Positions 47,713 to 62,015 are shown, numbered from the stretch's first letter. The stretch is DNA of 64,000 bases from Archilochus colubris (GCA_023079485.1 CM041115.1:46466156-46530155); one strand, 5' to 3'. The notes: generated by a model not told the origin, from the sequence alone. Numbers and translations are program-made.

Positions 47713-50068
47713 CCTTGGTGAACATTATTACAGCAAAGGTAACCCAAATGGTATTCTTTCCTCTGCAAATAGAGCAGGGTTTGGTTTGCCTGTAGGACAA
47801 GGCACCAAGAGCACTTCCACCCCCTGTCAGCCCATTTCTGTCTTTGGAGAGCTGACCAGTTCTTGCAACACAGTGTTTCCCCTCACAACATTAAAATAAG
47901 CTGTCTTGAGCAAGCAGCTGCCTTGAAACTAGGGAACAAGATGTCCTAATGAGAAGTTATTTTGTCTTTAAAGTACTATCCAGGGAGAGGAAGAGTGGAA
48001 TAAATTGCAATTCTTTCGGTAATAAAACGTCTCAAATTAATAATCAGTTGCTTCGGAATTAATCTACCAGACTGGAAAAGGTGCTTTTGTAATGAAGATC
48101 ACCCCCCAGACTTGCATCCAAGAGTTCCAGGGATGACAGGATTTCAAATGCTTCACACTCAGAAACTGCATGTGCCTTTCTAGTATTGCTGGAAAACAGA
48201 GGGAACAAACTCTTGCAGGCATCTAACTGGTCCATGGCCAGGAAGACTGATTTTCACTGCTGACTTCTGGCAAAAGCAGACTTTTTGCAAGATTCACCCA
48301 CTGACCATACAAAATCAAGATCTTGAGTGCAAGAAATGGTGCTGCAATCCTGCAGCGGACAAGTAGCAAATCTCAGTGCGAGCCCTTAAAACGGGACAAG
48401 GGTGAAGGGTTTTGCAAATAAAAATTGTTTCCATTATCCTACAATCAGCCAGACAACTGTAGCAGAGTGGCCTGCCTAGCAGTCAGACACAGAAATTTTT
48501 GTTTCTCAGTGCCTGCCAAGAACTGCTTAAAATGACATGAAGGATGAGACAAACCCACTTTCAAGTCCTCCTTGCATGTCATGGATTCCTCTGAGTTTGT
48601 AAACCACGTGCCAGTCTTTGGTGTCCTCTTCTGTAACTATTACAGGTCAATAGTCCATCTCTCACCTGTTACATCTCTGTGGATTATCTGGATTTGCACA
48701 CCACCCTTAATACTCATCTGATTGTCCTATGGATGGGTACTGTTCTGTTTTCTACCTTTTGCCATAATCTTTGGAAATCTCTGAGTCCTTATTCTAGCCT
48801 AGAAATAGTTTTCCTTCTTTTAGGCTGTCCTTCCCACTGGATATGTCCTGAGAGTCTGCACATAGTGGTGCTGAAATCTCAGTGACACACTAATCTAGAT
48901 GCCATCAGCTGACATTAGTAAGCCCTTCTCCTGATGTTTATTCCTGCTGCTGGTCCTAGAACCACACATGCCCATTTATGTCAGTTGTAACATTTCTATC
49001 ACAATTTTCACATGGATTTGTCTCAGTGGTTTTACCATCTGAAAATGGCCTTCTGGATGTCCTGGGGGGAAGTAAAAGGCTTTTTATTTGCTTAAGGATT
49101 TTGAGAACCTGGTTTTGGAACTACACAAAATTTTTAAGCTTCCCTGAAAGTTGTGGATTCATTTCCTGCTGTGGATGTAAAGATAATAATCAGTTTACCT
49201 TTTGCCTCTATTCATTGTGAATGCTTGGTAACACAAATTGTCTTGGAAGTGTTGATGGAATTCACAGTGCTGGGCAGAAGTTTGTGCCCATTTTAGCAGG
49301 AATGTCACTCTTGCAGGTAGGCAGGGACACCTTCGGGGTGAAGACACACAAACCACTCAGATCCAACCACTGCCTTTCAAGGGACTACTTCTATCATACA
49401 TATTCAAGTATGTAAATATTGGCAAATCATTATTATGATTCCTGTGCAAACACAGCTTGGTATCCTAGTGTTTTTTCTGAAGCACAGACGCAGCAATTAC
49501 CAGCTTATGCAGTTCCTTGGGTTTTTGTGCCATTTCTCACTGTACTTGTTAGCTAGAATACATTTTTTTTCCCCTCTCCTTTTAACTCAATGTAATGTCT
49601 GAAAAAAGTTATTTTGAAGACAAGGTCTTCAGTGTTCTTTTCACTGCACATTTCATTCCTTACGAAATGAGCAGCCTTCAAACATCGATGCAGTGTTTGT
49701 GTTTTCCACTCTCAAGCCTGGAATTCAGCCTGTGTGTTAATCTCCATGGTGGCTGTTTTACTCACAAGACATTTATTCGCAAGGAATAGACTAACAGTAT
49801 TTGATTATTTTTCTCTGGCTACTGAGAAGTCACAATCAGAAATTACTTTCTACCACTATCAGTGGAGGTGGAGAGGAACCACTGAGTGCTGGGGTTATGC
49901 CAGGTTCAATACCTTTTGTCATTAGATCCTGTTAAAGACAAGTAAGAGGCATCAACACTCTGCTCACAAGAGGTGGATGACCATCTGCACCTTGCTGGTT
50001 TTCACCCACAGGTCAAGTGTAGAGGCAGGGAGTAGGAAGCAGAGAAAAGCTACAAAGTACTGAAAAAT

Positions 50069-50114
50069 GGTGGTGGTGGGGGGGGAGTTTGTGAGGGATG
50101 GGGTTCTTGTAGGG
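50069..50114 (+). repeat. G-rich tract, possible G-quadruplex
   Basis: GGTGGTGGTGG runs into eight G, then GGG, GGGG and GGG follow with spacers of 2 to 9 bases. Four G runs of at least three occur within about 40 bp on the plus strand, though two loops are longer than the usual seven-base limit. Confidence 0.5.
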
Positions 50115-53100
50115 TACCTAAGGTATTAAAACTTCCAGTACTTCTCTATATTTCCAAATATTTACCACATTCAAGAATTTTTCTCCACTTGAAACACTCG
50201 TCCATTTCCTCTGCAATGATCATCTCTAATTACAAAATTCAGAGATAGGAAATTACATCTTTTAACTGTGTATAGAGATGTATACGTATCCAGTAGATGT
50301 GAGCCATTCAAAAACATTAGCTCAATTAATTCAAGCACATTAGTGCAACTCAGACTGTCACTCCCAGATAAGTATCTAACGTGCAGAGAGGCTCTCAAAA
50401 AACAAGAGTCAACATTATAAAATTATATCGGTTTATGATAATAAAAATTGCCTTTGAATGTTGTTTTTCATCATTTCCAACTCAGCCATAGAAAAATTCA
50501 GAAGAGTCAGAAACAGTTCTCGAGGTGCAGAGGGTAACTAGGTGTGTGAACAGGTAATTTAATACTTGCTGACCCATCACGCTCTTGAATGTCTCTTCCT
50601 TAATTTAGAATTATATTTATAGCTCCATATTAGGTATTTATTACAATATACCAACACAAAAACACTGGTTTTATGCAGCCAGAAGTAAAAGCTGAGAATC
50701 TTATTCTTGTTTTGTGCTACTGGAATTGCTCACAAAAGCTCAGACTTCAATTAGCATTCACATGCAATAGGCTCTGTAGCTGTACTGAATGTCTACAGCT
50801 TAGAATGCTCTTACTAAATCTTCCAGGGAGGAAGTCTGTCTAACTTCAATCTGCATGAGCAAGTAGGTACAAAAAATGCTAAGAAACACAGATGAATATT
50901 GTACAAAAGCACAGTCTTCATCCTCTTCTCTCTATCTGGAAGTATATCCATCTTGAAGCTATGACAACTGTTAAATGATCTGAAAGGAAGCTATCTGAAT
51001 GATCTCACACACACACAATATTCAATGTGTCAGTGTAAGGTATGGACATTTTGTAAAAATCACAGTTTATGAAAAAAACTCAGTCATGGTGTTCTGTAGT
51101 CAAAGTAGTTTCCATACTACTATTACCAAAGAAATCTGGTTTATTTTGTCAATATTTCACTAAATCTACATTATCTTAGGGAAAATTCAGCTGATCCAAT
51201 TGAGACTTTCTCACTTTAAATTGAAAGAACTATTCCTTTTTCCAGCTTGAACTATAGATCTGTATATTTAAGGTGTATAAAAGCAATACACAATACAATT
51301 GTTTTAAGAAAAACAACTTCAGGTATTTCTCAGGTATTCAATGGTCAGCTACCTGTGACTAATAAGGTGTTCTACCACTACTTGGAACAATCTAAAAATG
51401 TGGCAAAGACATTAGGAGTAAAGTCCATCCATGCCAGTACATAATTCTGAGTTGCCAGCTTAGTATATTTGGTTGTTTCCTTTTGTGATTAAATGATCCA
51501 GAAGTACAGCTGAAACAGAACAGTTTCTTCCATGAATTTGCTACACCTTGGTAAGTGTATTGAAAGGGAAAAAAAAACAAAACAATTGCCTTTGAATGTA
51601 ACTGTTCACTGTGTTGCCTACTCTGCCACTATGCGTGGATACATGTTACCAGGGTGAACAGCACACAGCTCTTTTTGCAGCAATCATCTGCAGAATCTGA
51701 CTAGGTACTTGCACAGTGGGAGTAGCCAGTCATGTATTTTTCAATACTTGTTCCATCTGACCAAATTAATCTCAACCTTTCTTCACAGGAGTCAATGGTG
51801 TATTTGATGGAATTGATCTTTCTCAATAAATACGCACACAAAGAGTACACAGCTTTTTGCTAGCTCCAGTTTGACCTTCTAATTTGTGACAGAAATACAT
51901 CCATCTCCTGTAACAACATTTTTTATGATCCAGAAGAGGAGTGAAAAATTAAATGATAAATACATGAATCTATGTTACTGTTCTGTGCCACGCTGCTCAC
52001 AGGTAACATGGCTTTAATAGCAAAAGATCTCCCAGCATGGTTTCAAATTACAAAAATCACATCCTATACTGTTCAGTGCTAGGCTATCTCGTGATCCATT
52101 ACCTACACATTGGAGTTCAGTGACTTCACTGTGTTTTGATGGGGCACTGTACTTACACCTGCCCTCGGGTGTAAACAAGAAAGGAACATCAGGCAGTGTA
52201 AGCACAATACACATAGATTGTTTCTGTTCCTTATTTAGCTCAAGTTTCCACTCTGAGCCATTTTCAAGGGCTTGTTATTCTCTCTCGAATACTTTTGTTG
52301 TTGTTAACATGGACAGCTTATTTTACAAAAGGATTGTAGAGAAGGATAAGTCAATATATTTTATATTCAAGAGCTTGCTTATCAGATTCAGTTTTTTGTT
52401 TCTTGGAAAACCTCCTCTGGAATGCCTTGGAGTATCTTTGAGCAGGAACAGTAAATGGAACCACATATAAAAAAATCTAATGTGATCTTATTACCCAATA
52501 TTTTTTGACACTGATCTATATAATCCACCCTATAATTACCTTAGAGTACGTGTAAAAAAGAAACTGAGTCTCCTCATTATACTTTGTCTTTCTGGATGAT
52601 TTAATAAGCTTACCCTTTCTATTAATTTATAGCAACATAAGTGACATTTATTGGCTTGATACTTAACCAGCATCATTGTAAAATTTGGTAGTTACTTTAA
52701 TGCCCCAAGGAGTGAAGTGTCCTTGTCTTGTTACAGAAATTATCTCATTAGTAATCAAAGTCCTGGCCATGGGGGTAAACAGTGGACAAGTAACCACTGG
52801 TAACTACAGCTTCCTGGAGACCCTGTTCACTTAGATCGAAAGAAATAGCACACTCTTGTACCAAAAATGTGCTTCAATATTCATACTTCACTACAGCCCA
52901 AGCTATGACTTAAGGGTAAAATATACCTGTGTGCAAAGGCCCAACACAGGTTCCACAAGACACTCACATCTTCAAAGTGACTTGAGAAGAGTCCTGGCCT
53001 TGTGGAGTCTCTCTCTGCAGAGGGAAATATGTTAAGCACTAAACAGTGCAGCAAAATTAAAGTTACTTTGAAGATTTCCCTCTTCTCTTCCATCTTCTCA

Positions 53101-53679
53101 AGAAATTCACAGTGTTTTCCTTCAAAATCTATCTCCCTCTGACAAACGGTTTTGGAATCACTGAAGTTGTGTTGTTACAATATGATGCATATTCTACTGA
53201 ACAATTGTGTGTAAAAATCAAACTTCTCTATCACAGCAGCAGGATGTAGTGGCAGACTAGCAAAACAACTCTTGGCCAAACTTTCATTTAACTCCTTAAT
53301 AATAGATTTTGGCTGGGGTTTTGAGGTTTGAAGAACTCCTGTCACTTGACAGTGCATTATTTGACTTCAGCACATATATTTCTCTATTCTCCACCACGCA
53401 AAACTCATTCAGTCTTCCCCAGCCACCTTCTCCCAATATTATATTTCCCTTTTCTCTAAGCTCTTTAGCGTGTCTGAGCTTACTCTGTTCCTTTCTATTC
53501 AGTTTTCTACCCTCCAAGATAAAATCTATAGACAATCAACTCCTTACAGCCTACTTTCCTTTTCCCATTTTTCTTACTTACCTCTGTTAGCCTCCCTGCA
53601 CAAGCTCCAGTCTCACTGCTAATCTCTCATTCCATCAGCACATAGTCTTATTTCACTCCTTTCATTTTCCTGCTACTGC

Positions 53680-54930
53680 ATCATGTCAGCACTGGATGAC
53701 CAGACCAAGGATTGCACCCTCAGGTTTCCTTTGCCCTTGTGTAACATACTCTGAGGGTGCTGAGCAACTGAAGTCATCTACCTGGACTTCTGAAAAGCAT
53801 TCCACACTGTTCTGTATGACATCCTGGACTCTGAATTGGAAAGATATGGATTCAATCAATGGACCACTTGGTGGATAAGGAGTTGCGTAGGTGGTGACAC
53901 TCAAAAAATTGTGGTGAATGGTTCATTGTCAAAATGGAGACCAGTGACAAGTGCCTTTCCCCAAGGGTCAGCATTGGGACTGGTGTTGCTTGAGATCTTA
54001 GTTGGTGACATGGACAATGGGATTGAGGGCACCCACAGCACACTTCCTGATGTCACCAAGTTGTGTGGTGCAGTCAACAGACTGGAGGGAAGGAGGCCAC
54101 CCTTTTTGGATGGTCCCTTTGGCCTTGACAGGATTGAGAGGTGGGCCCATGCCAACCTCATGAAGTTCAGTAAGGGAAAGTGCAAGGTCCTGCACATAGA
54201 TCAGGGCAATCCAAGCACAAATACACTCTTTTCACTGAATGGAATGAGAACAGCCCTGAAGGACAAGCACTTGGGAGTGCTGGTTAATGACAAGTGCAAC
54301 ACAAGCCAGCAACATTCACTTACAGCCCAGAAAGCCAATGGTGAGCAAGGGCAGCATGTTGAGGAAGGTGATTCTCCCCCTCCGCTCCACTATCACGAGA
54401 CCCCACCTGGAGTACTGTGTCCAGCTCTGGATCCCCCAATATGAAAAGGACATGGAGCTGTACATGTCCAGAGGAGGGTGACAATGATGATCAGAAGGCT
54501 GAAGCACCTCTCCTGTGGAGACAGGCTGTTAGAGTTGTTCAGTCTGGAGGAAGCTCTGGGAAAAGTTTATAGACGTCTTCCAGTACCTAAAGAGGATGTA
54601 CAAGAAAGCGGAGGAGGGACTTTTGATAAGGTGATTTTTTTGTGTAATGACAGGACAAGAAGTAATGACTTTAAACTAGAAGAGGGGAGAAACAGGTTAT
54701 ATTTTAGGAAGAAATTGTTTAGTGTGAAGGTGGTGAGGTACTGGAACATCCCCAGGTTGCCTGGGGAAGTTGTGGCTTCTCCCTCCCTGGAAGTGTTCAA
54801 GGACAGGCTGGATGGAGCCTTGAGCAACCTGATCTAGTGGGAGGTGTCCCTACCCATGCAGAGGGGTTGCAACTAGGTCATCTTTAAGGTCTCTTCCAAC
54901 TCAAACCATTAGATGAATCTCTGAATATAT
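53680..54930 (+). mobile_element. CR1: CR1 LINE, copy E, RT and 3' end
   Basis: The plus strand carries CR1 RT from just before motif A to the 3' terminus. In order it reads VIYLDF, stop, KAFHTVLYDIL (about 53780-53820), WKDMDSINGP / ERYGFNQWTTWWIRS, VVNGSLSKWRPVTSAFPQGS (53905-53970), and LVGDMDNGIEG. The FADD position follows, reading LPDV. Then come RIERWAHANLMKFSKGKCKV (54130-54190), KDKHLGVLVNDK, ITRPHLEYCVQLWIPQYEKD (54395-54455), KLFSVKVVRYWNIPRLPGEV and VASPSLEVFKDRLDGALSNL (54775-54830). The 3' UTR ends with TCTTCCAACTCAAACCATTAGATGAATCTCTGA at 54891-54923 in a diverged form. A stop lies next to motif A, the FADD aspartates are lost, and at least two frameshifts occur. One frame stays open for 202 codons (53836-54444), which makes this the best preserved RT here. 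Confidence 0.95.
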
Positions 54931-54940
54931 GTGCATGCAA

Positions 54941-54996
54941 CACACACACACACACACCAAAAAATAAAAATTAAAAAAAAAAAAAAAAAAAAAAAA
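54941..54996. repeat. CA microsatellite and poly(A) run after CR1 copy E
   Basis: (CA)8 at 54941-54957 is followed by AAAAATAAAAATT and then 23 A (54974-54996). They sit about 15 bp downstream of the CR1 3' end. CR1 does not end in poly(A), so this is separate simple sequence, perhaps grown from an A-rich target site. Confidence 0.9.
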
Positions 54997-54999
54997 TAT

Positions 55000-57900
55000 C
55001 CAGCACACAATTATAAATGGCCTCACTTGTAGGGGACATAGAACAAATAATGGAGAGCACTCAAATTGTTTTAGCAACCTTCCTGGGATCCAGCAGTTAC
55101 AATTCCAGTTAAACCTGTAGAGACTCAAGAGCAGTTTTTGATCTCTGCATATATGGTAAACTGTATGCCACAGAGTTGTAGGTGTGCTAGATGCTATTAA
55201 AACTAGAAAAGATCCCTCTAAACCTAGAGTTTCCAATTTCTTTTCGTTGGTATTCCATTACTTCAAAAGTCAATAGGCCGTGCTTTAGCCTGCTGTGCTA
55301 CTCAAACACCAGTCCACAGATGCACAGCTGCACCAATGTAACCAACTGAACATAAAGATTTGCTTGAACTTCAAAAGAGTTTGCTCAGTCAGTAGTTAGA
55401 GTTTTCTCTTCTACAGGAAGTGAAGGTTACTTTTGCAAGCCTCCTCAGAATACAGATGTACACATTTCTGAGATGCTGATTCATAAAATCATAAAATGGT
55501 CCATTCAGTCCTTTGTTGTTGACTTCAGTGCCTGATCACTTTTTAGAGGGTTAGCTTACGGTTTAATGTGTGAAAATACTAGCCTACCAGAACACCTGGT
55601 GCCACTAAAACCAACCAAGTACCGCTCTGCACATTACCTGACTTCTAGGACAGAATTCCATTGGTGACAAGAGACCTCATTAAGATTTTGATTCTCATTG
55701 TGTCAGAAATTACAAGCAGCTCTACACAGACACAGGTTTGAACCTGAATACTGTCAATCGGGTTGCGAATTGGACAAAAAGAAATGCAAACCCAAGGTAA
55801 TTACCTATGTAAGTGCAGTTGTCTTATGAGGACCTACAGAGACTAATATAGCAGGAAGTATGTCAGGCCCAGCACCAGGTATAATGTTTGCATTATAGGC
55901 TGCAAAAGAGATGAGAAGATGTGCACAGCTGATACTAGTATTTTTCCCATCTATCAAGTCAGTGAGAGGGAAGGAAATACAGACTGATGAAAGAAAAGTC
56001 AGAAACTAAGGCAGAAAGTATAATGAGATCTTGTTGGGAAAAATACATGTTAAGAAACGTGTTGAATTAGAAATAGCTCAGAATTGTTCAGAGTAACTCC
56101 CTGAGGCTGGCCACAGTGGTTTAAACATGGTTTAGCTGACAGGGAGAATGGAGAAAAGATACTGAAATTGGAGATGGATTGCCTCTTAGCACAACACTTC
56201 TGTAGGGCTGAGACCTCATTTTTTCTCTACACCAATTCAAAGCCACATCGTCCACCTGCCAGGAGAGAGCACTAACAGGTTCATTCTAGCATGAGTAAGA
56301 GTGATGACACCCTCGGTATTTCCTCCTGTAACTTAGTGTGCCTCTCTGTGAGTTATGAAAAAAGTTATGATACTGGGAGAAATCCTAGGAAAAATGCATT
56401 GGTACCTCATTTGCTGTACAGACTCCTGGGACATCCAATAAAACTGAGTCCAGCTGTGGTGGACTGGATTTAAAGTCCTATTACCATGTCCTCTTTGCAG
56501 CCTCTGGGCAGCTCCAACCTGAGTATGGAACAGTACTCAATGCAGAGACACAGAGCACAAGCATCTCATTCCTGACCCCATACTGCAGGACTTCAGGCTG
56601 GTGCCAAGGCCCTTGGGACCCCAGTAGATGATTTTAATCTGGTTGCCTCAATGTCACAGATGTTCAGAAGGGAAATGAAATTTAAAGAGCAACAAACCAC
56701 GATCAGAGTTTAAATGACCTCCCCTGTGGGGATGAGATGAAAAAACTCCATTTTTAAACTCATTTAAGTATGACCCAGGGAAAACAGACAGCAATAAACA
56801 GACATTAGAAGAAACAATCCTGCATAATTCTGGCTAATTTAAGTGAGAGTGGGGTACATTTTTATTTCACTAGGTAGCATGTTATTCTGGACATTTTCTA
56901 TCTGATGTTTCCATGGCAGAAGGCACAGTCCTCTGGAATTGAACAAGTAGGATGTTTTTTCTTCTCAGAAAAGCCCACTTACATTCCTGTAAGCCTTCCC
57001 TAAGTACCTCAAGAGCCCTCAAGATCACTCTGACTGGAGGAGCGAAAGGAACAGTCAAGATTTTCAATAATCCTTGGCCTCAAGAGTAGTAGAATACATC
57101 AGATTTGGCTGCAGCTTTCAATGCGTTACTAATACAAACCACTTGGCAGCGTTTGTTTCTGTGAGATAAATTTGATCTGTAAACACAAAAGAAAGAGAAG
57201 GAAGACAGCTGGTCAGACTGGTCACAGTACTACCTGCTGAGATCCATCAAAAGCTGATATTTTTGCACAGGGTCCCATGAAATTTGAACATAAATCAAAG
57301 TATAAGGGGTAGTAAATACTTTAAGAAAATGTATTCAGTTGCCAACCTCAAAGAACAATTGTAATGCAAACTACAGCAGAAGTTCAGCAACAATTCAGAC
57401 TAATTAAATGTATTAAAGTATGTAAAGAGATACAATGCAGGCACTAAAGGAGATCCTGAGACATTTACCATGCCACTGGGTTTTCTGCAGGGTTTTTCAA
57501 TCTGTGAAGGCCTAAATGCTTCCCAGGGAAGCTGAACACCTTGCACAGCGAGACTGATCCTCCTGCCAGCAGGCTTCCTTTACTTACGTACTTTGTGTGG
57601 ACCATGTGAATGTAATTTCTAGACTTTCAGGACTGGGATAGACAAAAAAAAAAAAAAAAGCCTCTGGTTCAGAGGCTTAAGTCACCACAATAGGGAATGA
57701 ATAATCACATGAAAAAGGGGAAAGGTGCAGTTGCAGGCCTGTGATGGGCACACTGCCATAGTTCCACTAGTCTTATGGGCTATAGACTCAAGAAAATGGG
57801 AAATCCATCACATGGCATACAACAGAAGCTAGGCAGAACATTAAAATGAACCCAATGAGAAGGTTACACAGAGCTCTGTAAATCAAAATGTGTGTTTTCA

Positions 57901-59670
57901 TATCAAAAAGCTCAGTGACATCTCAGGACTGACTTACTGCCAGACTCCTGCCAAGTGATTTGTTTGGGGACTGGGACTAAAGATGAGAACTGTGATGCAA
58001 GCAACTGCCCAATGTGGGTACCCGAAGCAGGTAACATGAGGTTCTTGCTTGCTTTTTAAAAATGCATCACTCCCAAAATTAATAGTCAAAAAACTCAACC
58101 AGATTACTTGGAGGCATTTATTGTGAGATTGCCACACAAGGCCTATAGATGCACATCAGTTCAGAGAATAAATGAAGACCATTAATCCTTCATCCTCTGT
58201 GAAGATTCCCATTCACACTAATACAGCTGTTCTTCTATCACAGTGAATTATCTTCCTTCTGAGCAGCAGAAACTTGCTGTAATCCAATAATGTTATACCT
58301 GAATGGGAGCTCCCACAGCAATGTAACATGGTTTAATTCAACACTTCATCTTCGTACCCTCAGTTGTTTAGTCTTAGCTTTCCTGAAAAGAAATTACTTT
58401 AGGGACTAAATCGGTCAGTGCTGTAGCCTGCTCTACCAGATAAAATAAGAGATGCCTTTATCTGTGAAGGGAAGAAAGATGGTAGCTAGGAAATAAAAGT
58501 GGGTCAGTAAGTCTGGAAACAGGTGTGCAGCTTTCCTCCAGCCTCATGGAGAGGCCCCACAGAAAGATATGAATGCCTCTAGCTCTGCTATCTCATGTCA
58601 GAGCACCCTGTCTGTGCCCGTGCAGTCTCGGGGAGCAGCACAGCTGGTGCAGTGATAGGGGCTTCTGTTTGGCTCAGTGGGTCAGGGCGAACTGCATGAG
58701 GGCAGCTGGAGTATCTTCAAAGCCTGAGGAGATCTGTGGCACTTTGCAGAGTATATTTTCAAAAAAACAGTCCTATGATTTCACAGGGAATTAGAAAGTG
58801 GGGAAATTACCCTAAAAACTCTGTACACTAGGACTCAGCCTGCATTTTCCTTTCCTTCACAGAAGGGAAAGCCTACTCAATACTGACCATCTTTTTTGGT
58901 AGCTGCAACTTAGCTTAGGTCACTCATCTTATATCCTTGGTCATTTCACTTTCTTCAAGAGCAGTTATTTATTTTATGCATCTGACTTTTGCTTTTACTT
59001 TCCTCCCCCTGACCCTCTGCAGTTTTCTGGAAGAAAGCCTAGGTCTCATATACCATCCTATTCACACAAAACTTCTGTAAGCTACATTTACATAATCACC
59101 AAATGACCTGTTCATTCCTGATAGACATGTATTTCTTTGATCAAGTCTATAGTTCCTCCATCATGTCTTCCTTGTTAAACAGGCCAGACTTATCTCAAAA
59201 TGTCAAGAGCCACTGTTACTAATTAATTATTCTATCTTATCAGTGTTTTAAGAATAGCTTCAAACATCACTGAAGATTCCACTTTAAAGCCATATTGTCA
59301 ACAAAACAAGAAAAAAATTAGCACACAAAAGAATTGCAATAAGGAAACTTACTCAGTGCAGCAAGTCCTCTAAGCCAAAGTAATGGCATCCTGTACCATA
59401 TCATCAGTTTCACTTTACAGGGTTTTGCTTCCAAAGAATCTTGTTTTGTTACTTTGTGGTTTGCCATGTCCTACCTTGCCAAGAATAAATATACACTTAA
59501 ATAAATACTCTGAATAGAGAACACCCATGAAGAACAACTGGCAGAGCTTCTTTCTCTCTGAAATGAGGCATCCTTTTCTACATCTTTCCAAATCTTTCCA
59601 ATTTTTTTTTCCCCTAGTCCTTGCCAGTTCAGAAAGCATGCCACATTCTTTGATCATCAGTCAAAAAATC
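55000..59670. other. Unique DNA, no gene recognised
   Basis: There is no supported gene or repeat apart from A16 at 57644-57659. A stretch near 55480-55505 faintly resembles a CR1 3' tail but is too short to call. Confidence 0.5.
57644..57659. repeat. Poly(A) tract, A16
   Basis: Sixteen consecutive A, with no recognisable retroposed sequence on its 5' side. Confidence 0.9.
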
Positions 59671-59675
59671 CCTTT

Positions 59676-59717
59676 ATGGTTCCTTCTAACCCAAACCATT
59701 CTATAATTCTGTGATTA
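59676..59717 (+). mobile_element. CR1: CR1 3' terminal fragment
   Basis: The sequence GGTTCCTTCTAACCCAAACC followed by ATTCTATA and ATTCTGTG is a textbook CR1 3' end with two octamer units, on the plus strand. Only about 42 bp remain, an extreme 5' truncation. Confidence 0.88.
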
Positions 59718-59764
59718 TCTTCTGTGGACTGGGAGGAAAATTGCTCATCTCCTCTACATAAATA

Positions 59765-59822
59765 ACAAAACAAAACAAAACAAAACAAACAAACAAAAAA
59801 CCAACAACAACAAGAAAAACAA
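59765..59822. repeat. CAAAA-type microsatellite
   Basis: CAAAA units decay into CAAA and CAA units over about 58 bp. Confidence 0.85.
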
Positions 59823-61964
59823 AGGATGTGAAAACAGTTTGTATGGTTTTCATATGTATATATCTACTGTCATTCCAATTGTTTTATGCAGACATTATTT
59901 TCCTTTGTATAGGCAATAATTCTTCTGAAGAAAGCACTGTCTTTTATACAGAGAGATGCCATATATTTTTAGTGGAACTTAACTGGATAAATATTACCTA
60001 GTATATGCATTTGCACCTGACTATATCAGCAAGGATGAGGCATTTTGTCTAATTTCCTCCATCTGTCTTCCCATCACTTTAAGCTAAGAATTGATGTTTG
60101 TTATTTTTTTCATATTTGCAAAATGCAAAATCCTGTTTATAGAACTCCTGGAAAGATATTTTTCTGCTGGATGTTTCTGCTGCCTGCTACAGGGATCATC
60201 TGTATGCAGAAGAAAACCATGATCCTTTTTCAAATATACTGGAACTGCACGAATCAATACTCTGTGTTAAAATGATCAGATTTATTTCATATCTTTAGTT
60301 CATTGTTCATGGTTAGAAGACAATGAAAAAGTGTCATGCTCTCAACAAGAACAACAGACAGCACTTCTTTAAAATACACTGATGGTTTTCATAAATGTTT
60401 GAGAAAAGATTTGATACATTTATTTGAAAAGACATTCCTGTTACTATATCAGTTTGCTGCATGGGGTGATGAAAATTTCTTTTGTGCAAAGATTCAGCAA
60501 CCCAATTTCATTACAGAACAGGCTTAATTTCTGTAATTAGTCTGTGTGTACCACCCTCTTCTTTGTCCAGCAGCTAAGGCTGGCTAATAGAGCTGTTATT
60601 CCTCAGAAATGAGGTAAGCCACCTCTGGCTCTAAGCTCCCAAGCTCTCTGCAGAAAAAGGGGAAGGGTTACATGGCAGAACTGCTGTTTTCATTCCCAGG
60701 GCTTCGATTAGGAGCAGAAAATTGTGCCTCTCAGAGCAGAGGAAATGGCTGTCTAGTAAAAAAACCTGATGAAAAACCACATGCTGTGATAGAAGCTGAT
60801 GGCAATGAACACAATACACATAGCAGCAGTAGCAGAATACCAATGGTTGGGATACACACAGGACCCCTGGACCTCCAAAGATTGACCAAAGAGAGCAGCT
60901 ATCCAGGGACTAAGAGATGAAGAGTGAGTGACAAGCATTTATGGAAGAAGATGCTTTATAGGAGGTAGGGGAGAGTCTACACATTCTTGGCAGCATTGAA
61001 AGTTATCCTACAGCCTGTAATACTGGATTTACTGGTGGTTTTCCACAGGTTGTGTTTGGGTAGGAATAGAGATGATCAGCCCCTGGAGCAGCCCCAGCAG
61101 GAGTGAACCAGGCATTAATAGCCCTAGTTCTCCGTTTGTCTGGGGGGAACATAAATTTGCTGTTGTCCATTACTATCTTCTCAGCTCTGTGCAGCTGACC
61201 AGCAGCCTGCCTGGGAACTTAAATACAGATTTTGAGCAATGTAACTGTCATGTAGGCAGACAGTGTCTTCCTGCACAAAGACCAAAAGGCAGTCCCAGGG
61301 GGAGCACAGCCAAGATTGCTTCAGGCCTTTCAATAATGGAGCTCAGCACAACCCGTGGCCACTGCCAGCAAACACTGCAAGTCTGCTCACTGCCAGTGAT
61401 GTTCCTCAGGGCATCAGCATGCCTCTGAGGCAGATCAGGAGAGGAGCCAGTATGGCTGAGTTAGTGCTGATTAAGGAGTAGAAATCCTTTGAAGAACCAG
61501 CCAAACAACTGGACAAGTTAAGCCCTGAGAGTATGTACTAAGCCTGGAAGAAGGCCTTTTATCACCTCCAGCTGAGCAGGAGTCATCCCTTCTCCCCAGA
61601 TAAGCAATGGTCACAATGACCCAGGCATGATCACTTCTGAGCTGGATTATTCTCATTCAGCCTATCAAAGGCTGGATGGAGGCTCTGCCAAGCTTCTCCA
61701 TTTCTTAGTCTGTGATGAGCAAACAAAGTCCCTGATCAGTTTTATCCACTGAAACCCAGTCATTTTCTGAAAATAGCTTGCAGCTTTGCCTTTTGTACCC
61801 CACATGGGTAATGTGTGGAAAAAACAATTCGTAAAGAGCCAATAAGCCCACTGGCTGCCTAGAAACTTCCCTTGGGAAACATAACTCCCCTGAGGCACGC
61901 AGGCACATACATGACAGCCAAAACCAAGAGATGCTCAAATGAGAGGACACCAGCCTAGTACAAG

Positions 61965-62013
<49 letters not shown>
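61965..62013. repeat. CA dinucleotide microsatellite
   Basis: About 24 CA units with one AA interruption (at about 61979-61980), followed by AAATAAAAAAAATTTT. It is likely polymorphic in length. Confidence 0.95.

Positions 62014-62015
<2 letters not shown>

Larger units (their letters stand above)
36955..53675. other. Long unique interval with microsatellites, small duplications and two exon-like segments
   Basis: Nearly 17 kb hold no recognisable transposon of the CR1 or LTR type. Listed separately are a TATTTA repeat, a trinucleotide array, an inverted-repeat structure with a duplicated interior, and two minus-strand segments that look like exons. The rest is AT-rich sequence in which I see nothing I can support. 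Confidence 0.5.

Noticed and set aside
47549..47800. Val- and Leu-rich minus-strand frame resembling a membrane segment
   Set aside because: It is only the translation of the ATT/TAG/TAC trinucleotide array.
55480..55505. TCATAAAATCATAAAATGG as a CR1 3' tail on the minus strand
   Set aside because: Only about 20 bases resemble the terminal octamers and the adjoining sequence does not follow the CR1 3' UTR.
61072..61428. Plus-strand frame of 118 codons in a locally GC-richer patch
   Set aside because: No family similarity or splice-site framework. The composition alone explains the length.
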